DNA of 64,000 nucleotides from Symbiodinium natans (taxonomy: Eukaryota; Sar; Dinophyceae; Suessiales; Symbiodiniaceae). Position 1 is the first letter of the stretch; the number at the start of each line of letters is the position of its first letter. The notes under the pieces are model-generated. The model was given only the letters and a program-made list of their open reading frames with translations, was not told where the DNA came from and did not search any database. Shown piece after piece: positions 52,635 to 63,450 of the stretch. Where the stretch lies: NCBI GenBank assembly GCA_905221605.1, contig CAJNDS010000498.1:60649-124648 (forward strand). Reading direction: 5' to 3'. The translations under genes and the position numbers were made by a program.

Positions 52635-52735
52635 GTACCAAAGCATGTGACGTCCATGCATTGAAGCTTCGACATCTGAACCCCGGCCAGCAGGAAACGG
52701 CTTACAAGCTGCGGCATCCCCGGTGGCAATATTAA
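52635..52735 (+). CDS. Terminal exon candidate (DVHALKLRHLNPGQQETAYK, stop)
   Basis: Acceptor AAACAG; reads DVHALKLRHLNPGQQETAYK then LRHPRWQY and stops at TAA 52,733. Confidence 0.5.
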
Positions 52736-52857
52736 ACCGTCAGGGTTGTGTTTTGGATTTGGGGTTTCGGGTTCAGGGTCTACTAGGGTTTAGGGTTTAG
52801 GGTTTAGGGTGTAGGGTTTAGGGTTTAGGGTCTAGGGCTTAAGATTGAGGGTTTGCT

Positions 52858-52932
52858 GCAAACTGCGTTCATGTGCGCTGACTGCAAAAATCGAATCCGC
52901 TGCAACCTCAAGTCACTGCGTTGGGCCACCTT
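52858..52932 (+). CDS. Exon candidate (FMCADCKNRIRCNLKSLRWA)
   Basis: Open frame with CxxC...C spacing, directly followed by TTAGGGTTTAGGG. The acceptor is not clear. Confidence 0.4.
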
Positions 52933-53124
52933 AGGGTTTAGGGTTTCGGGTTTAGGGTTTAGGGCGTAGGGCTTAAAACTTAGGGTTTAGGGTTTAGGGT
53001 TTAGGGTTTAGGGTTTAGGGTTTAGGGTTTAGGGTCTACGGTTTAGGGTTTAGGGTTTAGGGTTTAGGGTTTAGGGTTTAGGGTTTAGGGTTTAGGGTTT
53101 AGGGCACCTTACACGAGTATTCAG

Positions 53125-53182
53125 GCAGAGCTTGCGGTTCCACCAGCAGCTGCTGGCCGACGTGCTGCAGGAAGACAAAAAG
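53125..53182 (+). CDS. Exon candidate (QSLRFHQQLLADVLQEDKK)
   Basis: Acceptor GTATTCAG; helical frame followed by a TTAGGG/TTTGG array. Confidence 0.5.
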
Positions 53183-53449
53183 GGCTTAGGGTTTGGTTTC
53201 GGGGTTAGGGTTTAGGGTTTGGGGTTTAGGGTTGAGGGTTTAGGGTTTAGGGTTTAGGGTGCAAACCTGCTTCCGGGCAGTTCTTTAACTATTCTATACC
53301 TCTACTTATCAGATCCCACCCTGACAACCAATCTGGAGATGAGGCCTACAATTCCATAGAGCCAGCAAGCGGAAGGGTTTGAGCATTCTAAATGTTCAGG
53401 GTGTAGGGCAGTATCCCTAAACCCTAAACCCCAATGCCGTGACCTGTGG

Positions 53450-53500
53450 CACAGTTGACAGTAAGCTCAGCATGCGGCTCCAACAGTCCGTGCTATAAAC
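53450..53500 (+). CDS. Terminal exon candidate (CGTVDSKLSMRLQQSVL, stop)
   Basis: Open frame ending in TAA between a CCCTAAA array and TTAGGG repeats. Confidence 0.35.
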
Positions 53501-53838
53501 CCGAAATCCCAACCTGCTGGGTCTTAGACATTCGAGTTAGGGTTTAGGGTTTAGGGTTTCGGGCTTAGGGTTCAGGGTTTAGAAGTTATAAGGTTTGGGC
53601 TTAGGGCTCTCTACCCTCTGCTTGAGAGGCCCCGTGCTTTGCCGTGCTTCCCCTATTCCTGCACCCCCAACAAGGGTTTAGGGTTGAGGGCTTGGGGTTT
53701 AAGGGAACCCCTACCCCCCCAAACCCTAAACCCTAAACCCTAAACCCTAAACCCTAAACCCTAAACCCTAAACCCTAAACCCCCCCCAACGAACTGACAG
53801 GGTGTCACACCCAAGAAAGCCAGGTTTCCTGGTTGTGC

Positions 53839-54018
53839 TACTTGGAGGTTCAAAGGGTTTAGGGTTTAGGGTTTAGGGTTTAGGGTTTAGGGTTTAGGGT
53901 TTAGGGTTTAGGGACTTATAACCCCAATCAGAACTGTACCTATCAGCCCCTAAGTCCCCTAAATAGGCGATAAGTAGACTTACAACTGGGGTTATAAGTA
54001 CCCATGAACCTCCAAGTA
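53839..54018. mobile_element. Family C, copy 2, split by a TTTAGGG array
   Basis: CTTGGAGGTTCA is followed by an eight-unit telomere array (53,853-53,913), then GACTTATAACC ... GGTTATAAGTACCCATGAAC and CTCCAAG. Confidence 0.75.
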
Positions 54019-54802
54019 CAAGCTTGAAACTCAACCCTGAACCCAAAACCCTAAACCCTAAACCCTAAAGAAGGTCCTTGAGCTCTTAGTTGCCTTAGGA
54101 CTCAGGACCCTTTCAAGCTACAGCCGAGGGCGGTCTGGGAGTCTTCTTGGGGTTTAGGGTTTAGGGTTTAGGGTTTAGGGTTTAGGGTGTAGGACGTTAG
54201 AGGACTGCAGGGTTGACCCGCTGAACCCGAGGTTCAGGGTGTCGGGTTTCCGGTTTGGGGTTTGGGGTTTAGGGCCGTTTAGGGCTTAGGCCCCAAAACC
54301 GAAGCCATGATGTTCTGTATCTTTTCAACCTCTAAAGCTTCCCGAAAACCCAATCTCCCCCCCCCCCCCCCCCCCCCAAGAAAAAAATAGAAAAAGCAAA
54401 AAAACTCCAAGCAGGCTCTGAGAGATTTGTTTTCAGCCACCGCCCTGTAGGCTTTTGGCTGGCAAGCAACTGAGGGCACCCTAGCATGCAAGACCGGTGG
54501 TCCTATGGGCGGTTTCCTACCCGAAAGCCCAGGCCTGAAGCCTCTGAAGCCCAGACCTCGCGTACGAGCTTCAGGTCTACAACCAAACTGTGGGCTGAGA
54601 CGGTTTAAGGTTGAGAGAATCAAAGACACCAACCACCACTCTGTTCCCCCTACATTCCCCTACCCTCCCCACCCCCTACCCTCCGAAGCAACCCCCAACC
54701 CCAAACCCAAGCACCCAACAACCCATGATCCTAAAACCCAAAGCCCCAACCCCCCCCCCCCCCAAAAAAAAAAAAACAATAAAGGCAAAAAAGCCTTAAA
54801 CC

Positions 54803-54932
54803 CTACAGTAAACCCCAGAAAGTTGGAACATGGTCATGGTCTAAGGGTGATTAGAGCTGAGATTCCGTGTAGTATACCTGTTCGGGTACGGGGAAAAGGG
54901 CGTTCCAACTTTTTGGAGTTCACTGTAAAACC
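54803..54932. mobile_element. Palindromic element (GAAAGTTGGAAC arms)
   Basis: CTACAGTAAACCCCAGAAAG at the left and CTTTTTGGAGTTCACTGTAA at the right as inverted arms. Confidence 0.65.
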
Positions 54933-55079
54933 CCGAAGCCCTCGAGCGATCATGCTTGCCACGCCCTCCACGTCGTCGGCCAGGCAGTTTCGGGGTTAAG
55001 GTTCCCCAAGTGGGGGAGTGGGGGGGGGGGGGGACGGGTGGGGGGGGGGTGGGGTTCTCTAAGTTGGGGTTCTTGTTTG

Positions 55080-55082
55080 GGT

Positions 55083-55135
<53 letters not shown>

Positions 55136-55140
55136 GGTTT
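55080..55140. repeat. (TTGAGGG)n variant array
   Basis: About eight uniform TTGAGGG units, switching to TTTAGGG at the right. Confidence 0.9.
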
Positions 55141-55192
55141 AGGGTTTAGGGTTTAGGGTTTAGGTGTCCTTTTTTCGGGTCCTTAGTACTAG

Positions 55193-55247
55193 GGCGACGC
55201 CTGGAACCGGGAACTACGATTGAGAGAGCTGCCTCAGTCCTTTTGGG
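55193..55247 (+). CDS. Exon candidate (GDAWNRELRLRELPQSFW)
   Basis: Acceptor TAGTACTAG, donor G|GTTTCC. Lies between a TTTAGGG array and a palindromic element split by CCCTAAA. Confidence 0.5.
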
Positions 55248-55256
55248 GTTTCCGAC

Positions 55257-55385
55257 AATAGGGTAAACCCTAAACCCTAAACCCTAAACCCTAAACCCTT
55301 TTTGGGAGGTCCCCTTAAGGGGATTCTTTGCTGTTTGGGGTGTAAAAGGGGGTACCCCTATTTTGGGCAATACCCATTTGAGGGT
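55257..55385. mobile_element. Family F copy interrupted by a CCCTAAA array inside its left terminus
   Basis: AATAGGGTA is followed by five CCCTAAA units (55,263-55,298), then CCCTTTTTGGGAGG, which continues the intact element. Confidence 0.7.
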
Positions 55386-55566
55386 TTCTTGGGGATCCAA
55401 AGGTTTAGGTGTCTAATGGTTTTAGGGTTTGGGATTTGGGGTTTAGGGTTTAGGTCTGCACTTGAACCCCATACCTCAACTTCAGGGGTCAGGGCCGGTT
55501 TAGGGTGTAGTGTGAAATCCCGAAGTCCTCGAAACCTTAAACCTGAAACCCTCAACTCCTTAACCA

Positions 55567-55680
55567 CTAGTTGCTTAGAGCCCCCCCCCCGACTAAAAAC
55601 AAAAAAAAACATATTCTTCCTTGTGAGGGCCAAACGGGGAGTATCATCTTGTGTGTTTTTTGCGGTTCTTGAGCACATAG
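55567..55680. mobile_element. Family D, copy 4
   Basis: CTAGTTGCTTAGAGCC, C-tract, right end GGTTCTTGAGCACATAG. Confidence 0.7.
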
Positions 55681-56570
55681 CAGTTAAACTCCCTAAGCCC
55701 TAAACCCTAAACCCTAAACCCTAAAGCCTAAACTCCAGATGTTCAATGGTGTAGTCCCGGACCCTTTCTCTTAGGCAGGCCCTGTTACTGGGAACTTGGC
55801 CTGGCAGTTGGGAGCTTTGGGCGTTTTTTTTTTGGGAAGGGGGGGGGGGGGGGGTTAGGGATTAGGGATTAGGGATTAGGGTTTAGGGTTTAGGGTTTAG
55901 GGTTTGGATTAGGGATTAGGGTTTAGGGTTTAGGGTTTAGGGTTTAGGGTTTAGGGTTTAGGGTTTAGGGTTTAGGGTTTAGGGTTTAGGCGCTCGGTCT
56001 CGTGGAATCAGTATTTCACAACCTTTTAAACCTTCAAATCTACAACCCCAAAATCTCTCCCAGGAGCTACCCGAAGCCCGAAATTCGAAGGCCGTGGGCT
56101 GAAACATCTCAACGAAGTCCTAAAACTATATCTCCCTTGGGAATTGTTTTTTTATTTTGTTTACATAAACCCCAAGAGGGTACTAAACTATTAGTTTTTA
56201 TTGAGGTTCTAAGGGGAGTATAGAAATCTGAAAGGCCGCGAGCTTTCGATTCTTTCGCAGTGTTGCGGCAGTCCAGATCCCTCGGGCCCTCAATCCGCAA
56301 AGGCTCCCATTCACCTCAACTACGGAATGTTACGTGCACAACATTTGAATAGGAAGATCTATACGGAGCCTAATACGATGAAACAAGTATTACTTATTAG
56401 ATGCTGACGGGTACTACTAGGGCTCCTCATAATCAAGTGTGATGCCTGTACGGACTCTTCCTCAAATTTGGATAGGGATCCTCATAATGTGCCAAGCCTA
56501 AACCCAAATAAACCCTAAACCCCAAATCCTAAACCCTAAACCCTAAACCCTAAACCCTAAACCTGTGCAG

Positions 56571-56648
56571 CAATGTTCCAGGGAGGCTTCGCCAGCCAGT
56601 GAAGCGCTGGCAAGGAGCCTGGAACGGCCGGAGGCCATTCGCATTCCG
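56571..56648 (+). CDS. Exon candidate (SPASEALARSLERPEAIRIP)
   Basis: Acceptor CTGTGCAG at the end of a CCCTAAA array, donor CCG|GTTCTC; 78 nt, phase 0 at both ends. Followed by the (TTTTGGGG)-type tract. Confidence 0.55.
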
Positions 56649-56659
56649 GTTCTCGGGCT

Positions 56660-57260
56660 TGAGGGTTTGGGGTTTTGGGGTTTTGGGGTTTTGGGGTTTT
56701 GGAGTTTTGGGGGTTTTGGGGGTTTTGGGGGTTTTGGGGGTTTTGGGGGTTTTGGGGGGTTTTGGGGGTTTTGGGGGGTTTTGGGGGTTTTGGGGGTTTT
56801 GGGGGTTTTGGGGGTTTTGGGGGTTTTGGGGGTTTTGGGGGTTTTGGGGGTTTTGGGTTTTTTTGGGGTTTTTTTTTGGGGTTTGTTTGGGTTTTTGGGG
56901 GTTTTTTGGGTTTTTGGGGTTTTGGGGCTTTGGGCTTGGGTTTTGGGGCTTTGGGGCTTTGGGGTTTTGGGGCTTTGGGGCTTGGGGCTTTGGGGCTTGG
57001 GGTGGGGTTTGGGGGTTTGGGGGTTGTGGGTGGGGGTTGTGGGGGTTGTGGGGGTTGTGGGGGTTGTGGGGGTTGTGGGGGTTTGGGGGGTTGGGGGGTT
57101 GGGTTTGGGGGTTTTGGGGTTTTGGGGGTTTTGGGGCTTTGGGGCTTTGGGGGTTTTGGGGCTTTGGGGCTTTGGGGCTTTGGGGCTTTGGGGCTTTGGG
57201 GCTTTGGGGCTTTGGGGCTTTGGGGCTTTGGGGTTTTGGGGTTTTGGGGTTTTGGGGTTA
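56660..57260. repeat. 600-bp G/T tract of TTTTGGGG-type repeats
   Basis: TTTTGGGG and TTTTGGGGG units grade into GGGGGTTGT and then GGGGCTTT units. G-runs of 3-6 on one strand throughout give very high G-quadruplex potential. Gly/Phe/Leu/Trp-rich frames here are artefacts. Confidence 0.97.
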
Positions 57261-57550
57261 GGGTCGTGGGTTCCCTTTTTCGGTTCGGGTGGGGTGGGTG
57301 CTAGGGTTTGTTCCAGGGCTTTGGAACCACCTTACCTTACTCATAGCCACCCATGAACCTCCAAGAAAGGTTTACGGTTTTATGCTGCAGGGTTGAGGAG
57401 CCTGTTGGGTTTTGATGTTCTGTTAGGTTTGTGGCTCCCTGGTTTGCGGAAACCCTACACCCTAACCCCAGACCCCAGACCGGAGATCCTAAACCCAAAC
57501 CCTCCGATAGGTTTTTGGGTTCAGAGCCCCCCTGGCATGTGGTGATTTCA

Positions 57551-57650
57551 GAAAATAGGGGTACCCTTTTTGGGGGCACCCTTAAGGGGACTCTCTTCTA
57601 TTTGGAGTGTAAAAGGGGTGCCCCTATATTGGGAGATACCCATGTAGGGG
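57551..57650. mobile_element. Palindromic element family F, intact copy
   Basis: AATAGGGGTACCC...GGGTGCCCCTATATTGGG. Serves as the reference for the split copy at 55,257. Confidence 0.65.
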
Positions 57651-57790
57651 TTTGGGTTTGCGCCGGTTCTTGATTTGCTTCGCCTGCCCTAAACCCTAAA
57701 CCCTAAACCCCAAACCCTAAACCCTAAACCCTAACCCCTAAACCCTAAACCTGGCATCGTTCAACTTCAAGAAGCACAAACCTCCTGCAG

Positions 57791-57850
57791 GGCGAGCATG
57801 TGCTGCTGCCTAAGGCAATTCAGCCCTCATGGCTGCAAGCAGCTCTGCAG
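57791..57850 (+). CDS. Exon candidate (GEHVLLPKAIQPSWLQAALQ)
   Basis: CTCCTGCAG|GGC...CAG|GTTTTC: 60 nt with near-ideal splice sites and phase 0 at both ends. The donor runs into TTTCGGGTTTAGGG. Confidence 0.6.
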
Positions 57851-58165
57851 GTTTTCGGGTTTAGGGTTTTGGGTTTCGGGTTTAGTGTTTAGGGTTTAGG
57901 GTTTGGGGGTATGTGGCGCTTGGGCAAGTTGTAAAGAAGCCCCCAAACCCATAGGAGGCGGTAGCCTACGCGTAGGCCTACCGGTACCCTGCCAGCAGCC
58001 TCCACAACAGCCTCAACCCTAAACCCTAAACCCTAAACCCTAAACCCTAAACCCTAAACCCTAAACCCTAAACCCTAAACCGGCAGACGGTTGGTGGCCT
58101 AGGGTGGGCAGCCCACTGGTAGGCCTGAGGATACGTGGGACGGAGCCTTGCTGAATGCCTGTCCA

Positions 58166-58330
58166 CACCAAAAAACACAATAATAGTAATAAGACAAAGA
58201 CTAGGAATAACAATAGTAATACTAATAATATTATAAAGATAATAATAACAATAGTATCATAAATAAGTCAATAAGTAAAGAAATAAATTAGAAAAATAAA
58301 TAAATAATCAGAAGAAGAATAAAAACCCCA
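58166..58330. repeat. Degenerate AAT-rich tract
   Basis: AATAATAGTAATAAG-like units; third member of the group. Confidence 0.7.
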
Positions 58331-58663
58331 AAACATGTACCCAAATCTAGGCCACTCCGTAAGGTCATAGGAACAGTTGCTTAACAACAGTTGCATATTT
58401 CCCCCAAGTTATGGGGCGGGGGGGTGCCCTAAACCCTTGCCTTACACCCTTGCCCTATGCCCTAAACCCCAAACCCCAAACCCTAAACCCAAAACCCTAA
58501 CCCAAAACCCTAAACCCTTAACCCTAAACCCTAAACCCTGTTTCTGGAACACCATCCTGAAGTTCAGGGCCCTTGAGGATATAAGGCCTTGAAGGTTTAG
58601 GGTTTAGGGTTTAGGGTGTAGGGTTTAGGGTTTAGGGTTTAGGGCTTAAATACTTCAGCCCAG

Positions 58664-58694
58664 GATTGCTGGGCGCGAATTCCGCTCCGCCAAG
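58664..58694 (+). CDS. Micro-exon candidate (IAGREFRSAK)
   Basis: 31 nt between CAGCCCAG and GTTCTG. Confidence 0.35.
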
Positions 58695-60921
58695 GTTCTG
58701 CGAGAGTGTCTCTGGTGCATTTAGGGTTTTTGGCCAAGAGGGTTTAGGGTTTGGGGCTTAGGGCTTAGGGCTTGGGGCTTGGGGCTTGGGGCTCACCCTT
58801 GACGAATTCACCTGCGAATAGCCAAAGAAAACCTACACCCTACAAACTCTAAATCCTTCTCAAGCCTCCGGCTGCCTCAAGCTCAAGCAGCGTCAGCCCT
58901 CCAAGACTCAAAGAAAAGGAAAACTCAACCTTCAAAGAGGGATGAAGGGTTCGGCTATGGGTTTTGGGGCGGTCAGGGTGTCTAAGCAAGGTTAAGGGGG
59001 GTTTAGCGGGTTTTAGCGGGTTTTAGGGGGTTTAGGGTTTAGTCTAAACCCTAGACCCTAGACCCTAAACCCTAAACCCTAAACCCTAAACCCTAAACCC
59101 TAAACCCTAAACCCTAAACCCTAAACCCTAAACCCTAAACCCTAAACCCTAAACCCTAAACCCTAAACCCTAAACCCTAACCAGGGTTTGGGGTTGTGGG
59201 TTCGGGATTCAGAGCTCCTAAAGCCCCCCAAGGTTCCGAACCAAGCGCCTCGGTGACAGTTCTGGCGACAGTCTTCCTTGCCTTGGTTGGGGTTTAGGGT
59301 TTAGGGTTTAGGGTTTAGGGTTTAGGATTTAGGGTTTAGGGTTTAAGGTTTAGGGTTTAGGGTTTAGGGCTTAAGGTTTAGGGTTTAGGGTTTAGGGTTT
59401 AAGGTTTAGGGTTTAGGGCTTAGGGCTTAGGATTTAGGGTTTAGGGTTTCAGGTTTAAGGTTTAGGGCTTAGGGCTTAGGGCTTAGGGTTTAGGGTTTAA
59501 GGCTTAGGGCTTAGGGCTTAGGGCTGAGGGCAGGTATCGTAACTGCCCCAAACCCTAAACCCTAAATCCTAAGCTGTAACAGGGATCGTCTTATGATGTA
59601 AGGGATCTTATACTGGCATAGGCAGGGACGAAAACCCAAAACCCCAAACCCTAAACCCCAAACTCTGCGCTCTTGAACTGTAAACCCTAAACCCTCAACC
59701 TTAAACCCTAACCCTAAAGCCTAAAGGGGTTTTGGAGGCCCTGGCCTAAGGGCCTTGGGGAGCGAGGAGGGGTTTAGGGTTTAGAGTTTTTAGGTTTAGG
59801 GTTTCGGATTTCGGGTTTAGTGTTTCGGGTTTTTATAGGCTCAGGGCTTTGGCCTCAGCATCTCAAGTTCGAGCATTTCGCTAGTGTAGCAGCTTTTCAG
59901 GCAAAGGTACCCACCCATTCAGACAATCCCATACCGTTGAGATATTAAAAAGTTTCACACGCAACCCAAACCCTCAGCCCTAAATCCTAAACACCAGGCC
60001 CTGAACCCTAGGCCCTGAACCCTAAACCCTAAACCCTTTTGAACCCGAAGCCCAAAAGCCTACCCTGAACCCTAAACCTTGGTCCCTGAAACCCCAGGCC
60101 CTAAGGCACCCTCGACCTTGCCCAATGATTTTTTGTTTTTGGTGACCTTGGGTTTAGGGTTTAGGGTTTAGGGTTTCGGGTTTAGGGTTTGGGGTTTTGA
60201 GCTTGCCAACTGTTTGCATGACCTTGCCCAATGTTTTTGTCTGTGAGGGTTCAGAGGGGGGCTAGTTGTAGGGGATTTGGGGTACCCCCCTCTAGAAGGT
60301 CATTGTTTTGCAGGTTGAGAATTAAGCTTTTTTCTGTTTTTTCAACAACCCTAAACCCTAAACCCTAAACCCACTGAAGCGGGTGGGCTGTAGGGTTTAG
60401 GGCTTGGCGTCTAGGCTATAGGGCCTAAACCACAAGACAATCCAGCTTTGTCGAATCTCGAGGCTATAGCTTAGGGTCCCTGAGGCAGCTCGAGTAGTCT
60501 AGTTACCGCCCTAAACCCCCGAACCAAAAACTCTAAACCCTAAACTCTAAATTTTATAGATTTCAGTCCTGAGCCTGATTAAGCCGTAACCCCAAACCTA
60601 AACCGAAGTAAGCCCAAACCTGAACCTTGATAATCGCCCGATGGTTCTATACCTTTCGCTAGAGGGATCCCAAGAGATCCCAAAATGGTCCCCAGAATAA
60701 GGGGCGCGTAAAGGACTGTTCAGGGACACGACACCCTGAACCCTGAACCTTGAAACCTGACCCCAAAAACCCAACAACTCTCAAACCCTAAAACCCCCAA
60801 ACGCCCATCAGAACTCTTCAAAAATCCCTAGAATCCACACAACCATCTAAACGCCTAAACGCCTAAACCCTAAACCCTACCAAACCTTGGGGCAACAAGG
60901 AGCCGCGCTCGGCTTCTTCAG

Positions 60922-61568
60922 CTTGAGCCAGGGTCCGCGCTTTTCATCGCGAAGCTCGGCTGGGCATTTCTTCGGTTTTGGGGTTGAGGGTTGAGGGTTT
61001 AGGGTTTAGGGATTAATTTTGGGGTTTAGGGTTTAGGGTTTAGGGTTTAGGGTTCAGGGTTTAGGGTTTAGGGTTGAGGGTTTAGGGTTTAGGGCTGAGG
61101 GTTTAGGGGTTGTTTAAGGTCTTGAGCCCTAAGTGCCTAAGCTCAGAAGTTTAGGGTTTAGGGTTAGGGTTGAGGGTTGAGGGTTGAGTTTAGGGCCTTA
61201 GGTTTGAGGGCTGAGGGTTAGGAGTTCGGGTTTTGGGCCAAGGGTTTAGGGTTAAGGGCTCAGGTTCTAGGGCCCCTGAGCTCCGCGGGAGTCAGTTTTG
61301 GGAGGTGGCGGACAACTGAAGCTTCTTGACTACCACATGGGGGAGTCCCAGAAGCGACGTGCCCCGCTTAGGGAAACCCTGAATTCTCAACCCTTAAGCT
61401 GGGAATCTGGGTGATTTTAGGGTTTAGGGTTTAGGCTTTTTCTTGGGCTTACGGTTTATGACTTGCTGTTCTCGGGGCCCCGCGAGGAAATTTGAGAACG
61501 TCTTCCCGGAGTATGCCGTGATGGCTGCACTCCGACATTTGAATAAGCAGCCCGGACGGCAGTGGTGA
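60922..61568 (+). CDS. Two-exon gene end (KFENVFPEYAVMAALRHLNK, stop)
   Basis: Exon 60922-60974 (after GGCTTCTTCAG) reads LEPGSALFIAKLGWAFL and ends CG|GTTTTG in phase 2. Exon 61487-61568 supplies one base and continues RKFENVFPEYAVMAALRHLN, KQPGRQW and TGA. The phases agree. The 512-nt intron starts with TTGAGGG/TTTAGGG repeats. Confidence 0.5.
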
Positions 61569-62670
61569 TGCCGTGGGGGCATCAGGCTAAGCCCTAAACC
61601 CTAAACCCTAAACCCTAGACCCTAAACCCTAAACCCTAAGCCCTAAACCCTAAACCCTCAGCCCGGAGCCCTAGGCCCTCGGCCCTGAACCTCGTCGCAG
61701 GGCCAAGATGTTTTTCAGACTGGCCCTAAACCCTAAACCCCTTTAGGGTTTAGGGTTTAAGCTTTAGGGTTTAGGGTTTAGGGTTTAGGGCTTTGACTCC
61801 AATTCCTGAGCCTAAACCCGGATTGGGTTCAAGAAGATCCTGGTTAGGAACGGCTCTTGTTTTTACATCCCTAAACCCTAAACCCTAAACCCTAAACCCT
61901 GAACCCTAAACCCTAAACCATAAACCCATGTATCAGGGCTGACCAAGGAGACCCCTGTGACCTGAGAATGGACGAACAACCACTCACCTCCAATGGCTCT
62001 GAGTTCCTTGGACGAAAGTCTCCTCTGATAAGAATTTCGCTTTGAGGTACCCTAAACCCTAAACCCTAAACCCTAAACCCTAAACCCTAAACCCTAAACC
62101 CTCATTGCTTGAACTGTGGTGTTTTTGATTCTGGTTCGAAGGTGGGTACCGTTGACAATGAAGGAATGCAACCCCTAAGAGCCCCAGAGGCCTCCAGAAT
62201 CTGGGGGATGTTGGCTGAGGGTTTAGGGTTTAGGGTTTAGGGTTTAGGGTTTAGGGTTTAGGGTTTAGGGTTTAGGGTTTAGGGTTTAGGGTTTAGGGTT
62301 TAGGGTTTAGGGTTTAGGGCTTCGGGTTTAGGGTTTAGGGTTTAGGATTTAGGGTTTAGGCCTATGATATGCGTTGAGGGGTTGAGGCTGAGATGCTCAG
62401 GAGCCTTTCACGGGGCGTTGGCTTTTGAAATGAGTGGCGAATCCAGAAACCCTAAACCCTAAACCCTAAACCCTAAACCCTAAACCCTAACCCTAAACCC
62501 TAAACCCTAAACCCTAAACCCTAAACCCTAAACCCTAAACCCTAAACCCTAAACCCTAAACCCTAACCCTAAACCCTAAACCCTAAACTTAAACCGGCTG
62601 TCTGACTTTGGGTGGCTTGGGTAGCTTCAGACAGTGCCTCACTGTTTCGGAGCATGTGCATTTCCTGCAG

Positions 62671-62750
62671 GTTCGGTTCACAAAAGTCTGGGTGATACTT
62701 GCTAGGAGGGTGAACCTTCACAGAAGCGCTTTGGTTGCGATGTTTATGAG
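62671..62750 (+). CDS. Exon candidate (VRFTKVWVILARRVNLHRSA)
   Basis: Acceptor TTCCTGCAG; the end runs into GTTTAGGG repeats (ATGA|GTTTAGGG). Confidence 0.4.
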
Positions 62751-62789
62751 TTTAGGGTTTAGGGTTTAGGGTTTAGGGTTTAGGGTTTG

Positions 62790-62905
62790 GTACACCCCAG
62801 AGGGTCCATTTGTAGCACTAGGTGCCCTAAAACCCTGCTTAGTATGGTTTTGGGGTACCAAATTCCATACTAGTACTACAAATGGCCCGTCTGGGCACCC
62901 TTGAA
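62790..62905. mobile_element. Palindromic element (CCATTTGTAG arms)
   Basis: CAGAGGGTCCATTTGTAGCA and ACTACAAATGGCCCGTCTGG form imperfect inverted arms next to a TTTAGGG array. Confidence 0.65.
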
Positions 62906-63167
62906 ACCCCACACCCGGCTTGGTGTCAAAGTCACACGGGTGAGATGTTCAGGGCTTGCGATTCGATGTTTTGCAGGCCCTACACCTGACTTCTCACTAA
63001 GATCCCAGGCCCCGAAGTCTAATGACTTATGTTGATGGTTTTAAGGGTCTCACCCTCGACCCATCGCCTTCCAACAGGCACCAGGGGCAAAGCAGCCCGA
63101 AAAGCCCTGATCTTCAACTTCCGTCATTGCCAGAATACTGTCAACCCGCCTGCTACCGTCGTCACAG

Positions 63168-63213
63168 GCACTGGCAGAAGCAGCGCCTCACCATAGGCGG
63201 CGAACCAGTGCAG
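63168..63213 (+). CDS. Exon candidate (HWQKQRLTIGGEPVQ)
   Basis: Acceptor GTCACAG, donor CAG|GTGTGG. Confidence 0.45.
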
Positions 63214-63299
63214 GTGTGGCGAACATGTTTCAGCTGGTCATGGCATAGACACGCATACACACTCAGAGGTATGTAATGTCAAAAGACTCAAGCTGAAGC

Positions 63300-63450
63300 A
63301 ACGTGTGACCAAACATATTGCAGTGGAATGGAGTGTAATGTAGTGTAGTGTAATGTAACGTAATGCAATGCAATGTAATGCTATGTAGTGTAATGTACGT
63401 GCGGATGGATGTGTGTATGTATGTATGTATGTATGTATGTATGTATGCAT
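63300..63450. repeat. TGTAATG / (GTAT)n microsatellites
   Basis: Imperfect GTAATGTA-type repeats followed by eight to nine GTAT units. Confidence 0.9.

Noticed and set aside
56565-57356. Gly/Phe/Leu/Trp-rich frames of more than 200 codons
   Set aside because: Only the first 26 codons (exon 56,571-56,648) look coding; the rest is the TTTTGGGG tract, open in three frames.
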